In this document: one piece after another, positions 6,518-13,996 of the stretch
How positions within the stretch are numbered: the stretch's first letter is position 1
Layout of the letters: each line of letters opens with the position of its first letter
DNA from: Candidatus Latescibacterota bacterium
GTDB lineage: Bacteria > JAAXHH01 > JACQVL01
Assembly (NCBI GenBank): GCA_016209865.1
Contig: JACQVL010000277.1
Location: 1-14,014, forward strand
Reading direction: 5' to 3'
Length of the DNA stretch: 14,014 nt
Program-made: the position numbers and the translations under genes
The notes under the pieces: generated by a model
Databases searched by the model: none
Told to the model about the DNA's origin: nothing
What the model saw: only the letters and a program-made list of their open reading frames with translations

Positions 6518-7198
6518 TCACCTCACAAACCGATACCCCACTCCGCGCACCGTCTCGATCACCGAGCTGGCCTCGCCGAGCTTCTCCCGGAGCCGCTTGA
6601 TGTGCGCGTCGACCGTCCGGCCGTACCCGAAGTAGTCGTACCCCCAGACGACGTTGAGCAACTCGTCTCGTGTCTGCACCCGCCCGCGCCGCTGGAGGAG
6701 GGTGACGAGCAGCTTGAACTCGGTCGCCGTCAACGCCACCGGCTGGCCGTGCACCGCTACACTGTGGCCCTCCACGTCGATCGTGAGGAATCCCACCCGC
6801 AGGACGTTAGACGGCGCGACCTCGGCGCGCGCCCGCCGGAGGATCGCCTTCACCCGGAGCACCAGTTCACGGGGACTGAACGGTTTGACGACGTAATCGT
6901 CCGCCCCTAATTCCAGGCCGACGACCCGATCCATTTCCTCCCCCCTGGCGGTGAGCATGAGGATGGGAATCTTCTGGGTGCGCTCATCCCGTTTCAGGAT
7001 GCGGCACACCTCCGTGCCGTCGAGGCCGGGGAGCATCAGGTCGAGGATGACCAGGGCGGGAAGTGTTTCACGGGCCAGCCGGATTGCGGCCGACCCGTCG
7101 TCGGCGGCCAGGACGTGAAACCCGGCCTTCTCCAGGTTATACTGGACGATTTCGACGATATCCGGTTCGTCATCGACGACGAGGATCGTCTCCTTCAT
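6518..7198 (-). CDS. phoB: Phosphate-regulon response regulator PhoB (OmpR family)
   Basis: A 226-aa two-domain response regulator. The receiver has the acidic pair Asp9/Asp10 (VVDDE), phospho-acceptor Asp53 (ILDLMLPG), Thr83 (MLTARGEE) and Lys105 (VVKPFSP), all intact. The winged-helix DNA-binding domain covers about 131-226, with LTATEFKLL, the recognition region TVDAHIKRLREKLG (195-208) and the terminal VRGVGYRF. It would bind the 11-bp-phased Pho boxes found upstream of the pstS-like gene. The frame is open far upstream, but the real start is one of two adjacent ATGs. ATG 7201 overlaps the upstream TGA (ATGA); ATG 7198 has better spacing (6 nt) from GGAGA at 7205-7209. It is translationally coupled to the SirB1-family gene and followed by phoR. 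No Pho box was seen directly upstream. Confidence 0.9.
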   Translation of the reverse strand: MKETILVVDDEPDIVEIVQYNLEKAGFHVLAADDGSAAIRLARETLPALVILDLMLPGLDGTEVCRILKRDERTQKIPILMLTARGEEMDRVVGLELGADDYVVKPFSPRELVLRVKAILRRARAEVAPSNVLRVGFLTIDVEGHSVAVHGQPVALTATEFKLLVTLLQRRGRVQTRDELLNVVWGYDYFGYGRTVDAHIKRLREKLGEASSVIETVRGVGYRFVR

Positions 7199-8052
7199 CA
7201 TTCCTCTCCGGTGACGAGGCGACGGTATTCGAGCAACGTCTCGATCTTCCGGTGTTCCCCGAGGTTTGAGTAGAGCATGATGAGGTTGTTCAGCATCCGG
7301 GCGAGGACGTACCGGTTGGGGACCGGGTCGAGGAACGTCTCGGTGAACCTGTAGCCGATGCGCGTCAGAAAATCCGCGCACGCGTCCCGAGTCAGGATCG
7401 TGCCGCCGCTGAAGGGGTCGAACAGGATTTCGGTCGCGGCCGTTTGGTACTTGACGATGAAGTGCGCCGGCAGGCCGACACCGTAGATGGGGAGGTCGAG
7501 GCGCTGGGCGATGAGGAGACACACGGCGGAGAGGGTGATCGGAATCCCACGTCGCCGATCGAGCACCCGGTTCATGTAACTGCCGTCGGGCTTGTCCATC
7601 GGCTCACCCTGAAAGTCCTGTTCCTGGAACAGGTACTCCGAGAGCGTCTGGACGATGTCGAACGGCTCGCTCACCCCGGCCAGCCGGATGGCCACCTCGT
7701 CCGCCATCCGGTCGAGTCGCTGGTGGTACAGCTCCCAGTCGACCTTCGGATCGCCGAACCGGGCGAGCGCGGCCACCCCGCGTTCGAGGTCGATGTCCGC
7801 CTCCCCGTCCGCCAGTTCGTGCCATTCGTGCAGGACGAACATCGGGTCGACATCCCCGGAGAGACGGGCCAGAATTCCGTCGATCCGGGCCCGGACAGGC
7901 TCGCTGGCGCGCGTCCGGGCCTCCTGCAACACCGGGACGATCCGGTCGCCCGATTCGAGCAACTTCGCGGTGACCATCGCCAGGATTGTCGCGTCGTCGT
8001 CCGACAGAAGGCGGATGAGGGAGGTGAGTTCCACGTCTGTCAGGGGAGTCAT
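7198..8052 (-). CDS. SirB1 family protein (transglutaminase-like fold)
   Basis: A 284-aa member of the SirB1/transglutaminase-core-2 family, generally of unknown biochemical role; relatives also carry TPR-like C-termini. The diagnostic block is RRGIPITLSAVCLLIAQRL (167-185) followed by LPIYGVGLPAHFIVKY (187-202) and ILFDPFSGG (209-217). Cys178, His197 and Asp212 could form a transglutaminase-like triad, but Cys is not reliably conserved in this family. The N-terminal 60 residues are helical; the C-terminus (RYVLARMLNNLIMLYSNLGE) resembles a TPR helix pair. ATG 8052 overlaps the upstream rfbF stop (ATGA); an in-frame ATG at 8067 has no clear ribosome site. Its end overlaps phoB in the same way. 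It is probably cytoplasmic. No specific function can be assigned. Confidence 0.82.
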   Translation of the reverse strand: MTPLTDVELTSLIRLLSDDDATILAMVTAKLLESGDRIVPVLQEARTRASEPVRARIDGILARLSGDVDPMFVLHEWHELADGEADIDLERGVAALARFGDPKVDWELYHQRLDRMADEVAIRLAGVSEPFDIVQTLSEYLFQEQDFQGEPMDKPDGSYMNRVLDRRRGIPITLSAVCLLIAQRLDLPIYGVGLPAHFIVKYQTAATEILFDPFSGGTILTRDACADFLTRIGYRFTETFLDPVPNRYVLARMLNNLIMLYSNLGEHRKIETLLEYRRLVTGEE

Positions 8053-8852
8053 GTCCAGGTTTTCCATTCTGCGGTGCCCGTCTTCCAGAGTTCGGTCAGG
8101 ATTTCGAGGTCGCGCGGGGTGTCCAGACATTCCCAGAACCCGTCGTGTTCATAGACGGCGAGCTCATGGTCGTCGATGAGCTGCTGCAAGACGGCCGTTG
8201 CTCGTCCCTGGACGTCGCGCACATCCCCCGACAGCCAGGCATGGTCGTCGAGGTACTCGAAGATGCGCCGGTTGAACACGAAGAACCCGCCGTCGATCCA
8301 CCCGGCCGCCACCTGGCTCCCCTTCGAGAACGCGGTCGCCAGGCCGCTCTCGACCCGCAACTCCCCGAACCGGGAGAGCGGCCGGACGCCGGTCACCGTG
8401 GCGATCTTCCCCTTCTCCTCGTGGAACCGGAGGAGACGCCGGATGTCGAGGTTGGAGACCCCGTCCCCGTACGTGACCATGAACGTCTCATCGGGAATGA
8501 ACGACTGAATCCGGTGAAGACGCCCGCCCGTCGGGGTGTCCATCCCGGTGTCCACGCAGGTGACCGTCCAGTCCTCCCGCTCCCCCGTCCCTAAGATCGT
8601 CACCCGTTTCTCCGGGCCGAGGGTGATCGTCAGGTCGTTCTGCAAGACTTCATAGTCGAGGAAGTACCGCTTAATCATCTCCCCTTTGTAGCCCAGGCAC
8701 AGGATAAACTCCCGGAACCCTTGCTGGGCATAAAGCTTCATGATATGCCACAGGATCGGGCGGCTGCCGATCTCGACCAGCGCCTTCGGCCGGAACTGCG
8801 TCTCTTCCTTCAGACGAGTCCCCTGGCCGCCGCAGAGGATGACGACATGCAT
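8049..8852 (-). CDS. rfbF: Glucose-1-phosphate cytidylyltransferase
   Basis: Converts CTP and glucose-1-phosphate to CDP-glucose, the first step towards CDP-3,6-dideoxyhexoses of O-antigens. The 267-aa length is typical. The nucleotidyltransferase motif CGGQGTRL (7-14) is followed by RPKALVEIG (21-29), and TYGDGV (127-132) contributes the metal-binding Asp130. The RfbF-specific features VDTGMDTPTGGRLHRI (100-115), IDGGFFVFN (186-194), FWECLDTPRD (239-248) and the C-terminal WKTW (263-266) separate it from glucose-1-phosphate thymidylyl- and uridylyltransferases. AAGGA at 8862-8866 supports the start, with a 9-nt spacer. It lies 12 bp after nth and overlaps the SirB1-family gene. No rfbG/rfbH partners are in the window, so the product's fate is unclear; heptose or other sugar-1-phosphate use remains possible. 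Confidence 0.87.
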   Translation of the reverse strand: MHVVILCGGQGTRLKEETQFRPKALVEIGSRPILWHIMKLYAQQGFREFILCLGYKGEMIKRYFLDYEVLQNDLTITLGPEKRVTILGTGEREDWTVTCVDTGMDTPTGGRLHRIQSFIPDETFMVTYGDGVSNLDIRRLLRFHEEKGKIATVTGVRPLSRFGELRVESGLATAFSKGSQVAAGWIDGGFFVFNRRIFEYLDDHAWLSGDVRDVQGRATAVLQQLIDDHELAVYEHDGFWECLDTPRDLEILTELWKTGTAEWKTWT

Positions 8853-8864
8853 GCAGGGAGTTCC

Positions 8865-9515
8865 TTATACTGTCGCTGACGGACACACGTCATTCAGCCC
8901 GCACCGCTCACACCGGGGGGTTCGGGCCAGGCACGTCTTCCGCCCGTGGGCGGCGAACAGATGGCCGAGGACGATCCAGTCCGACCGCGGGATGAGCGCC
9001 ATCAGGTCGTGCTCGATCTTGTCCGGGTCGCTCTGTGAGGACAGCCCCAGCCGGCCGGCCAGCCGTTTGACGTGAGTGTCCACCGCGATGCCGGGAATCC
9101 CGAACGCGTTCCCTAAGACGACGTTCGCCGTCTTCCGTCCCACTCCGCCGAGCGCGACCAGCGCCTCCATCGTCGTCGGCACCGCGCCCCCGTGCCGTTC
9201 GACGAGCGCCTGACAGCAGTGCTTGATGCTCTTCGCTTTGTTGTGGAAGAAGCCGGTCGACCGGATGTCCTGCTCCAGTTCTTCCAGCGGGATGTCGACG
9301 TAATCTTGCGCCGTCCTGTATTTACGGAAGAGGGCGGCGGTGACCCGGTTTACCTGGTCGTCGGTGCATTGGGCGGACAGGATCGTGGCGATGAGGAGTT
9401 CGAGCGGACTGGAGAAGTCGAGCGCACACCGGGCGTCCGGGAATTCCCGTTTCAGTCGGGCGACGATGTCGGCGGCACGCTGGCGTTGAGCGTTGCGGGA
9501 AGGCGGCCGAGTCAT
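8865..9515 (-). CDS. nth: Endonuclease III (DNA glycosylase/AP lyase)
   Basis: Base-excision-repair enzyme that removes oxidised pyrimidines and cleaves at the abasic site. The 216-aa protein has all expected elements: LLIATILSAQCTDDQVN (40-56), the helix-hairpin-helix ALGGVGRKTANVV (121-133) with catalytic Lys128, the VDTHV motif with catalytic Asp146, and a 4Fe-4S cluster of Cys195, Cys202, Cys205 and Cys211 in the standard C-X6-C-X2-C-X5-C spacing. The start ATG overlaps the polX stop (ATGA), implying coupled translation of two proteins that can act on the same abasic-site intermediates. Confidence 0.96.
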   Translation of the reverse strand: MTRPPSRNAQRQRAADIVARLKREFPDARCALDFSSPLELLIATILSAQCTDDQVNRVTAALFRKYRTAQDYVDIPLEELEQDIRSTGFFHNKAKSIKHCCQALVERHGGAVPTTMEALVALGGVGRKTANVVLGNAFGIPGIAVDTHVKRLAGRLGLSSQSDPDKIEHDLMALIPRSDWIVLGHLFAAHGRKTCLARTPRCERCGLNDVCPSATV

Positions 9516-11224
9516 CGTGTCTTGCTCTTCTTATGGCGGAGGAACTTCAGCAACTCGTCCGCCGTCATCGTATTCACCACGTCTTTGGCAGACAGCCATC
9601 CTTTGCGGGCGATGCCCACGCCGTAGATGACATCCTGCAACTCTCTCGCCTGATGGGCGTCCGGGCCGATGCTGATCTTCGCCCCGTGTTCCTGGGCGTA
9701 CCGGAGATGCCGCCAGTCGAGGTCGAGCCGGTGAGGACTGGCGTTCAGTTCGAGGATCACCCCGTGTTCGACCGCCTCGTGGATCACCCGGCGGACGTCG
9801 ACCGGGTACCCCTCGCGAGCGAGGAGCAGCCGGCCGGTCGGATGGCCCAGGATGCTCGTCGACGGGTGCCGGATCGCCCGGACGATCCGGTCGGTCATCT
9901 CGGTCTCCGACAGGGTGAACCGGGAGTGGACGGAGGCGATCACCAGGTCGAACTCCGCCAGGACGTCGTCCGGGTAGTCGAGGTTCCCGTCCGGGAGGAT
10001 GTCCGTCTCGATCCCCTTGAGAATCCTGAGGCCCCGGCCGTGCGCGTTGAGCGCGTCGATCTCCCGGTGCTGCTGCCGGACTCGTTCGATGCTCAGACCG
10101 TTGGCATACGCCGCCGACCGGCTGTGGTCGCAGACGGCCAGGTACGTATAGCCGAGGCCGCGCGCCGCGTCCGCCATCTCCTGCACGGAGTGTGTTCCGT
10201 CGCTGTAGACGGTGTGGACGTGGAGGACGCCGCGGAGGTCGTCTGCGGTCAGGAGGTCGGGGATCATCTGATGCGCCGCCCGTTCGACTTCATCCGTGCC
10301 CTCCCGGAGTTCGGGGGGGATGAACTGGAGGCCGAGCGTCCGGTAGACGGGGGCGTCCTCCGAGCCGTCGATCGGGACGCCGTCCCGGCTCCGTTCGTCC
10401 AGTGTCACGCCCAGCACCCGCGCCCGCTCCTCGACGAGGGCGCGGTGGGCCTCGCTGCCCGTCCAATAATACAGGGCGACCGCAAACTCCTCGTCGGGGA
10501 CGACCCGGATGCACGCCGGGATGCCCGACGGAAGGATGAGAGTCACCGTCCCAGCAGACGTGAGCGACGGCTCGCCGAGCGGGCGCAACGCCGCGATGAC
10601 CGTGTCCGGCTGATCCGTCCCGGCGACGAGGTCGATCGTGCGTACGACTTCCATCCGCCGCCGGACCTCGCCAGCGACCGCTACCCGGCCGATCGAGCGA
10701 TGTGCGCGGAGAGCCTGGACGAGCGCGTCCGCATCCTGGAGCGCCTGGCTGAGGAGATGATGGCCCCGGTACCGCTTGAGTTGCTCGATCCCCTTCAGAA
10801 TCTTCTCTTGCGTCTTCTGTCCGAACCCTTCCAGAGTGGCTAACCGGTTCTCCAGGCAGGCATATTCCAGTTCCCCGATCGTGGTGATGCCCAGATGGTC
10901 GTAGATGGCACGGACTTTCTTCGCTCCCAGGCCGGGGATGGCCAACATCTCCAGGAGGCCATCCGGGACGGAGGCGGAGAGGTCGTCGTAGTAGGCCATC
11001 CGGCCGGCCATGACCAGCTCAGTGACCTTCTCGACGAGGGCAGGACCGAGTCCGGGCACCTCAGACAGCCGTCCCTGGGCGACGAGCGCGGCGACCGGCT
11101 CCTGGAGCGCCGCGATGCTCCGGGCCGCCGCCTGATACGCCCGCGCTTTGAAGGGGTTCTCCCCCTTCAATTCGAGCAGGATGCTGATCTCTTTCAAGAT
11201 GGCACTGATACGAGTGTTGTCCAT
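9512..11224 (-). CDS. polX: PolX-family protein with degenerate polymerase site and intact PHP domain
   Basis: A 570-aa protein of the bacterial PolX family (DNA polymerase beta-like plus C-terminal PHP domain); this is the usual length. HhH-like motifs lie at VPGLGPALVEKV (56-67), IPGLGAKKVRAIY (96-108) and LEGFGQKTQEKIL (131-143). In the palm, the family AGSLRR...KD-L-D pattern reads AGEVRRR (184-190) then RTIDLV (195-200). The first catalytic Asp is Thr196, the second is kept (Asp198), and the third (in VDFRLV of B. subtilis PolX) is Cys238. Polymerase activity is therefore unlikely. The PHP metal site is complete: HVHTVYSDG (335-343), CDHS (365-368), KGIETDI (403-409), SVHS (431-434), GHPTGR (460-465), GPDAH (520-524), consistent with 3'-5' exonuclease or AP endonuclease activity. 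No clear ribosome site precedes ATG 11224, 12 bp after the TPR gene. Confidence 0.9.
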   Translation of the reverse strand: MDNTRISAILKEISILLELKGENPFKARAYQAAARSIAALQEPVAALVAQGRLSEVPGLGPALVEKVTELVMAGRMAYYDDLSASVPDGLLEMLAIPGLGAKKVRAIYDHLGITTIGELEYACLENRLATLEGFGQKTQEKILKGIEQLKRYRGHHLLSQALQDADALVQALRAHRSIGRVAVAGEVRRRMEVVRTIDLVAGTDQPDTVIAALRPLGEPSLTSAGTVTLILPSGIPACIRVVPDEEFAVALYYWTGSEAHRALVEERARVLGVTLDERSRDGVPIDGSEDAPVYRTLGLQFIPPELREGTDEVERAAHQMIPDLLTADDLRGVLHVHTVYSDGTHSVQEMADAARGLGYTYLAVCDHSRSAAYANGLSIERVRQQHREIDALNAHGRGLRILKGIETDILPDGNLDYPDDVLAEFDLVIASVHSRFTLSETEMTDRIVRAIRHPSTSILGHPTGRLLLAREGYPVDVRRVIHEAVEHGVILELNASPHRLDLDWRHLRYAQEHGAKISIGPDAHQARELQDVIYGVGIARKGWLSAKDVVNTMTADELLKFLRHKKSKTR

Positions 11225-11236
11225 AGTCGCAGCGGG

Positions 11237-11911
11237 TTAGTTCATCTGTCCGATCAACCGGTACATCGCCTGCACGACGTACTTGACGAGCTGCTCGTCG
11301 GGCGCCTGCGCGATGGCCGACCGGTACGCCTGGATGGCCTCCGGCCACTGCCCGTGTTGTTCGAGCGCCCGCGCGGTGGTGAAGGAAGGGTTCAACAGCC
11401 CGATCAGCCGGTCGATCGCCTGTTCGACGTGTCTCACGTACTGCTGGTCGGGCGCATGGGTGATGGCGGTCCGGTATTCCTTGAGCGCGGCATGCCACTT
11501 TCCCTGATGCTCCAGCACCCGGGCCATGTTGAAATGGGGATAATGATAACATTCGTACCGCTCGGCGATCATCGCCTTCTGCAGGTACGGGATCGCCTCG
11601 TCCGGACGGCCCAGCTCGATCAGGTACGCGCCGATATCGTTGTACGGGTTCCCAAACCGGGGATCGACCCGAATCGCCTCCAGACATTCCTGAATCGCCT
11701 CGTGCAACTGTCCCATCATGCTATACGTCCATCCCAGGAACGTATGGGCTTCCGCCGTGGGATACAGGGCGATCGACTCCTGATACAGACGGATGGCGCC
11801 ATCGAACCGCTGCTGCATCTGGAGCCGCTGCGCCTCCTTCCAGCGTTCGATCGCTTGCAGCTCGACTGACTCATCGTGATCGATCGGTGTATGATCCTGA
11901 TCGTGTGCCAT
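11237..11911 (-). CDS. TPR-repeat protein with an internal C-terminal duplication
   Basis: A 224-aa soluble tetratricopeptide repeat protein, a scaffold fold without intrinsic chemistry. Repeats lie at about 20-52, 54-86, 88-120, 124-156 and 178-206 (typical AHTFLGWTYSMMGQLHEAI and IGAYLIELGRPDEAIPYL). Residues 129-174 and 179-224 are a direct duplication with about half of positions identical, each ending in RLIG. The frame is open far upstream over other genes, but ATG 11911 has GAGGAGGG at 11920-11927 with an 8-nt spacer. It is 12 bp before polX and 14 bp after the receiver-like gene. The partner is unknown. Confidence 0.82.
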   Translation of the reverse strand: MAHDQDHTPIDHDESVELQAIERWKEAQRLQMQQRFDGAIRLYQESIALYPTAEAHTFLGWTYSMMGQLHEAIQECLEAIRVDPRFGNPYNDIGAYLIELGRPDEAIPYLQKAMIAERYECYHYPHFNMARVLEHQGKWHAALKEYRTAITHAPDQQYVRHVEQAIDRLIGLLNPSFTTARALEQHGQWPEAIQAYRSAIAQAPDEQLVKYVVQAMYRLIGQMN

Positions 11912-11925
11912 CGTCTCATCCCTCC

Positions 11926-12297
11926 TCAGCCGAGCGCGGCCCGGAGCAGTCCGGGCAGGCGTTGGGAGAAGGCAGAACGCGGGAGCACCTGGTCGCACCC
12001 CGCACGCGCCGCCCGTGCCATCAGGTCGTGGTCGACGTGAGAGCCGTAGGCGATGACCGGGATGGTGCGCGTGAGAGGATGCTGCTTGAGCCGTTCGATC
12101 AGGCTGATCGAGTCGGCTTTCATCAGGCCGAGGTCGACCACAATGAGGGCGGGCGCGGCCTGCTGTATTCGCGCATCCAGTTCGTCCCCGTCGCTCACGA
12201 ACACCGCCGAGACGCCGACCTGGCGGGCGGTCTCCCCGATCTTGGCCGAGAAAAACAGGTCGTCGGTGACGACCAGGAGATGAGAGGTGGTGTCCAT
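11926..12297 (-). CDS. Stand-alone receiver-like protein, atypical active site
   Basis: A 123-aa single-domain protein resembling a CheY-type receiver: beta/alpha alternation, acidic pair Asp12/Asp13 (VVTDD) and a candidate phospho-acceptor Asp55 (IVVDLG). The other switch residues are not canonical: the Thr/Ser after strand 4 is Gly85 (VIAYGSHVD), and the invariant Lys-Pro after strand 5 is Arg107-Ser108 (VLPRSAF). It has no output domain. I recall the GSHVD...VLPRSxF pattern recurring in receiver-like proteins of several phyla, which would make it a distinct subfamily; this needs checking. The preferred start ATG 12297 has GAGGG a few bases upstream; GTG at 12309, in frame, is the alternative. 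Confidence 0.7.
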   Translation of the reverse strand: MDTTSHLLVVTDDLFFSAKIGETARQVGVSAVFVSDGDELDARIQQAAPALIVVDLGLMKADSISLIERLKQHPLTRTIPVIAYGSHVDHDLMARAARAGCDQVLPRSAFSQRLPGLLRAALG

Positions 12298-12309
12298 GGG
12301 AACCCTCAC

Positions 12310-13113
12310 TCACAGCCCAAACAATCGCTTCGTGTTCAGGCCGAGAATCTTCCGCTTGTCCTCGTCGGGAATCCGCGCGAACGCCACGTAGCCGAGCTTC
12401 GACCGGCAGTCGACGAACGGAATGTCGGTGCCGAACAGCACCCGATCCGCCCCGACCCGCTGGACGAGGACTTCCAGCATCCCGCGCGGAAGCATCGACC
12501 CGGTCAGGTCGAGGTAGAGGTGCTCCCACTGGGCAGCCGCCTCTACCGCCTGATCCATCCCCTTCGCCGGACCGCCCGAATGGCCGAGGAGGATGGGGAC
12601 GTGCGGGAAGGCTTTGCCGATGCTGACGAACATCAGCGGGTTGCATTCGTAGGCGCTCTCCCAGGTGTGGACGAGCACCGGCAGGCGGTATTCGTTGGCG
12701 AACGCCCAGACGGGGCGGTAGTTCGGGCCGTCGGCCGGGTATTGATGGGTGGACGGATGGATTTTAATGCCGCGTAGCGGACCGTTGACCAGGTACCGCT
12801 CCAGTTCGGCCTCGATCTCGGCGACGGGATAGTTCGGGTTGACGGCGCAATAACCGGCGAACCGATCGGGGTACCGGTTGACGATATGGGCGATGATCCG
12901 GTTGCCCCACTGGTAGTCCGTCACCAGGCCGACGTGGGGCGAGCAGAGAACGGTCTGGATGCCGCAGGTGTCCATCGCGGTGATCATCCCCTCAGCCCAC
13001 GGGTCCTTGGGGATGCTGAAGTTAAACCAGGGGCCCATGTGCGTGTGGCAGTCGATCACGACTTCCCCGCGCAGAATCTCTCCGGCCCGGACCGCGGCCC
13101 ACAGGTCGCTCAT
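12310..13113 (-). CDS. Amidohydrolase-2 family metal-dependent hydrolase/decarboxylase
   Basis: A 267-aa TIM-barrel enzyme of the amidohydrolase_2 family, which includes decarboxylases and lactonases. The metal site is complete: DCHTHMG (21-27) with His23 and His25, IKIHP (116-120) with His119, LVHTW (147-151) with His149, LLGHSGG (175-181) with His178 and FGTDIPF (227-233) with Asp230. Substrate cannot be predicted. ATG 13113 overlaps the stop of the upstream paralogue (ATGA), with an A/G-rich ribosome site about 7 nt before it. The frame is open further upstream, but that part overlaps the neighbouring gene. Close coupling to a ligand-free paralogue suggests a heteromeric complex. Confidence 0.85.
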   Translation of the reverse strand: MSDLWAAVRAGEILRGEVVIDCHTHMGPWFNFSIPKDPWAEGMITAMDTCGIQTVLCSPHVGLVTDYQWGNRIIAHIVNRYPDRFAGYCAVNPNYPVAEIEAELERYLVNGPLRGIKIHPSTHQYPADGPNYRPVWAFANEYRLPVLVHTWESAYECNPLMFVSIGKAFPHVPILLGHSGGPAKGMDQAVEAAAQWEHLYLDLTGSMLPRGMLEVLVQRVGADRVLFGTDIPFVDCRSKLGYVAFARIPDEDKRKILGLNTKRLFGL

Positions 13114-13877
13114 GACAGGCCCCCTTTCCACAGGATCGACCGCAGTGTCTCTCCGGCGATCCGGCGGCGCGCCGCGTCCGGAATGGCCGCGTAGAGGATC
13201 GGGGAGAGCGCCCCGCCCGCGTCCCAGACGGGCAGGCCGGTGCCGAACACCAGTCGCTCCGGCCCGAACCGTTCCGTGACTGCCTCGATGGCGAGATGCA
13301 GTTCGTAGAAGCTGGTCTCCAGCTTCAGCCCGCGGTGTGCGGCCAGCAGGGGATAGACCCACCGGTCGATCCGGTAGCCCACCCGCATGACGACGAGGAC
13401 GAGCGCCGGGTGGGCGGTCAAGACGGCATCGACCTCTGGCCAGGTCGTCTGGTCGAGGTCGATCAGCGCCGGCACTCCCGCGTCTTCGAGCGTCGAGAAG
13501 AGGCCGCCAGTCCATCGTTCACCCATCCCGTAGTTATGGTCACGGGGGTACAGCCGGACCGCTTTCGCCCTCCCATCCTGGAAGTACTTCAGCAGTCCGT
13601 CCCCGGCGGGCATCTCCCCCGTCTGGTGGGGCAACACGACGTAGCAGGCATGGAGATGGGGATGGTCGGCGCAGATGGCCGACAACCGTTCGTTCCCGGC
13701 GTGCGGGTCGTACTCCTTCGCGTACGCATGGACGGCGAGCGCGTCGTCGATCCCGGCGCGTTCCAACTCAGCCAGGATATCTTCGAGCGACAGGTTGTTC
13801 TCCGGCCGGGGGACCGACCGCCGCCCGACCATACAGTTGCTGTCGAAGAAACGAAGTGGTTCCACGAGGAGCCTCAT
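13110..13877 (-). CDS. Amidohydrolase-like protein lacking metal ligands
   Basis: A 255-aa relative of the next gene. It aligns over the barrel, but each metal-ligand position of that gene is altered: DCHTHMG becomes DSNCMVG (12-18), IKIHP becomes VRLYP (107-111), LVHT becomes LIDL (138-141), LLGHSGG becomes VVMRVGY (162-168) and FGTD becomes FGTG (211-214). It is therefore probably non-catalytic or uses different chemistry, possibly as a structural or regulatory partner of the intact enzyme. ATG 13877 is taken as the start but lacks a ribosome site; GTG at 13865 has GAGG 6 nt upstream and is a good alternative giving a 251-aa product. It is the first gene of the leftward block. Confidence 0.75.
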   Translation of the reverse strand: MRLLVEPLRFFDSNCMVGRRSVPRPENNLSLEDILAELERAGIDDALAVHAYAKEYDPHAGNERLSAICADHPHLHACYVVLPHQTGEMPAGDGLLKYFQDGRAKAVRLYPRDHNYGMGERWTGGLFSTLEDAGVPALIDLDQTTWPEVDAVLTAHPALVLVVMRVGYRIDRWVYPLLAAHRGLKLETSFYELHLAIEAVTERFGPERLVFGTGLPVWDAGGALSPILYAAIPDAARRRIAGETLRSILWKGGLS

Positions 13878-13894
13878 GAATGAGACGCTTGCAG

Positions 13895-13915
13895 GGGCGA
13901 CCCGCCTGGTCGCCC
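13895..13915. repeat. Perfect 8-bp hairpin, REP-like intergenic repeat
   Basis: GGGCGACC (13895-13902) pairs with GGTCGCCC (13908-13915) over a 5-nt loop. It lies between the leftward promoter and the first amidohydrolase gene, so it would be in the leader of that transcript. Similar GGGCGACC/GGTCGCCC palindromes are widespread dispersed repeats; no T run follows. Confidence 0.6.
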
Positions 13916-13930
13916 GTACCCGATAGAATG

Positions 13931-13959
13931 AAAATACACGAACGCGCGGCTGTACACAA
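13931..13959 (-). promoter_or_regulatory. Candidate sigma70-type promoter for the leftward ten-gene block
   Basis: On the minus strand TTGTGT (13959-13954) is followed after 17 bp by TATTTT (13936-13931), each matching the sigma70 hexamers at four of six positions. Transcription would start near 13924 and run through the hairpin at 13895-13915 into the first amidohydrolase gene. The spacing is ideal but the hexamers are moderate. Confidence 0.5.
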
Positions 13960-13996
13960 GGAGGAAATAGAGAGTCTGCTCATTTCTCTTCTGCCA

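Noticed and set aside
9533-10843. A 436-codon open frame on the plus strand
   Set aside because: It is antisense to polX, whose protein is well conserved in the other frame. The Arg/Asp/Val-rich translation has no recognisable domain, as expected for a shadow frame in GC-rich DNA.
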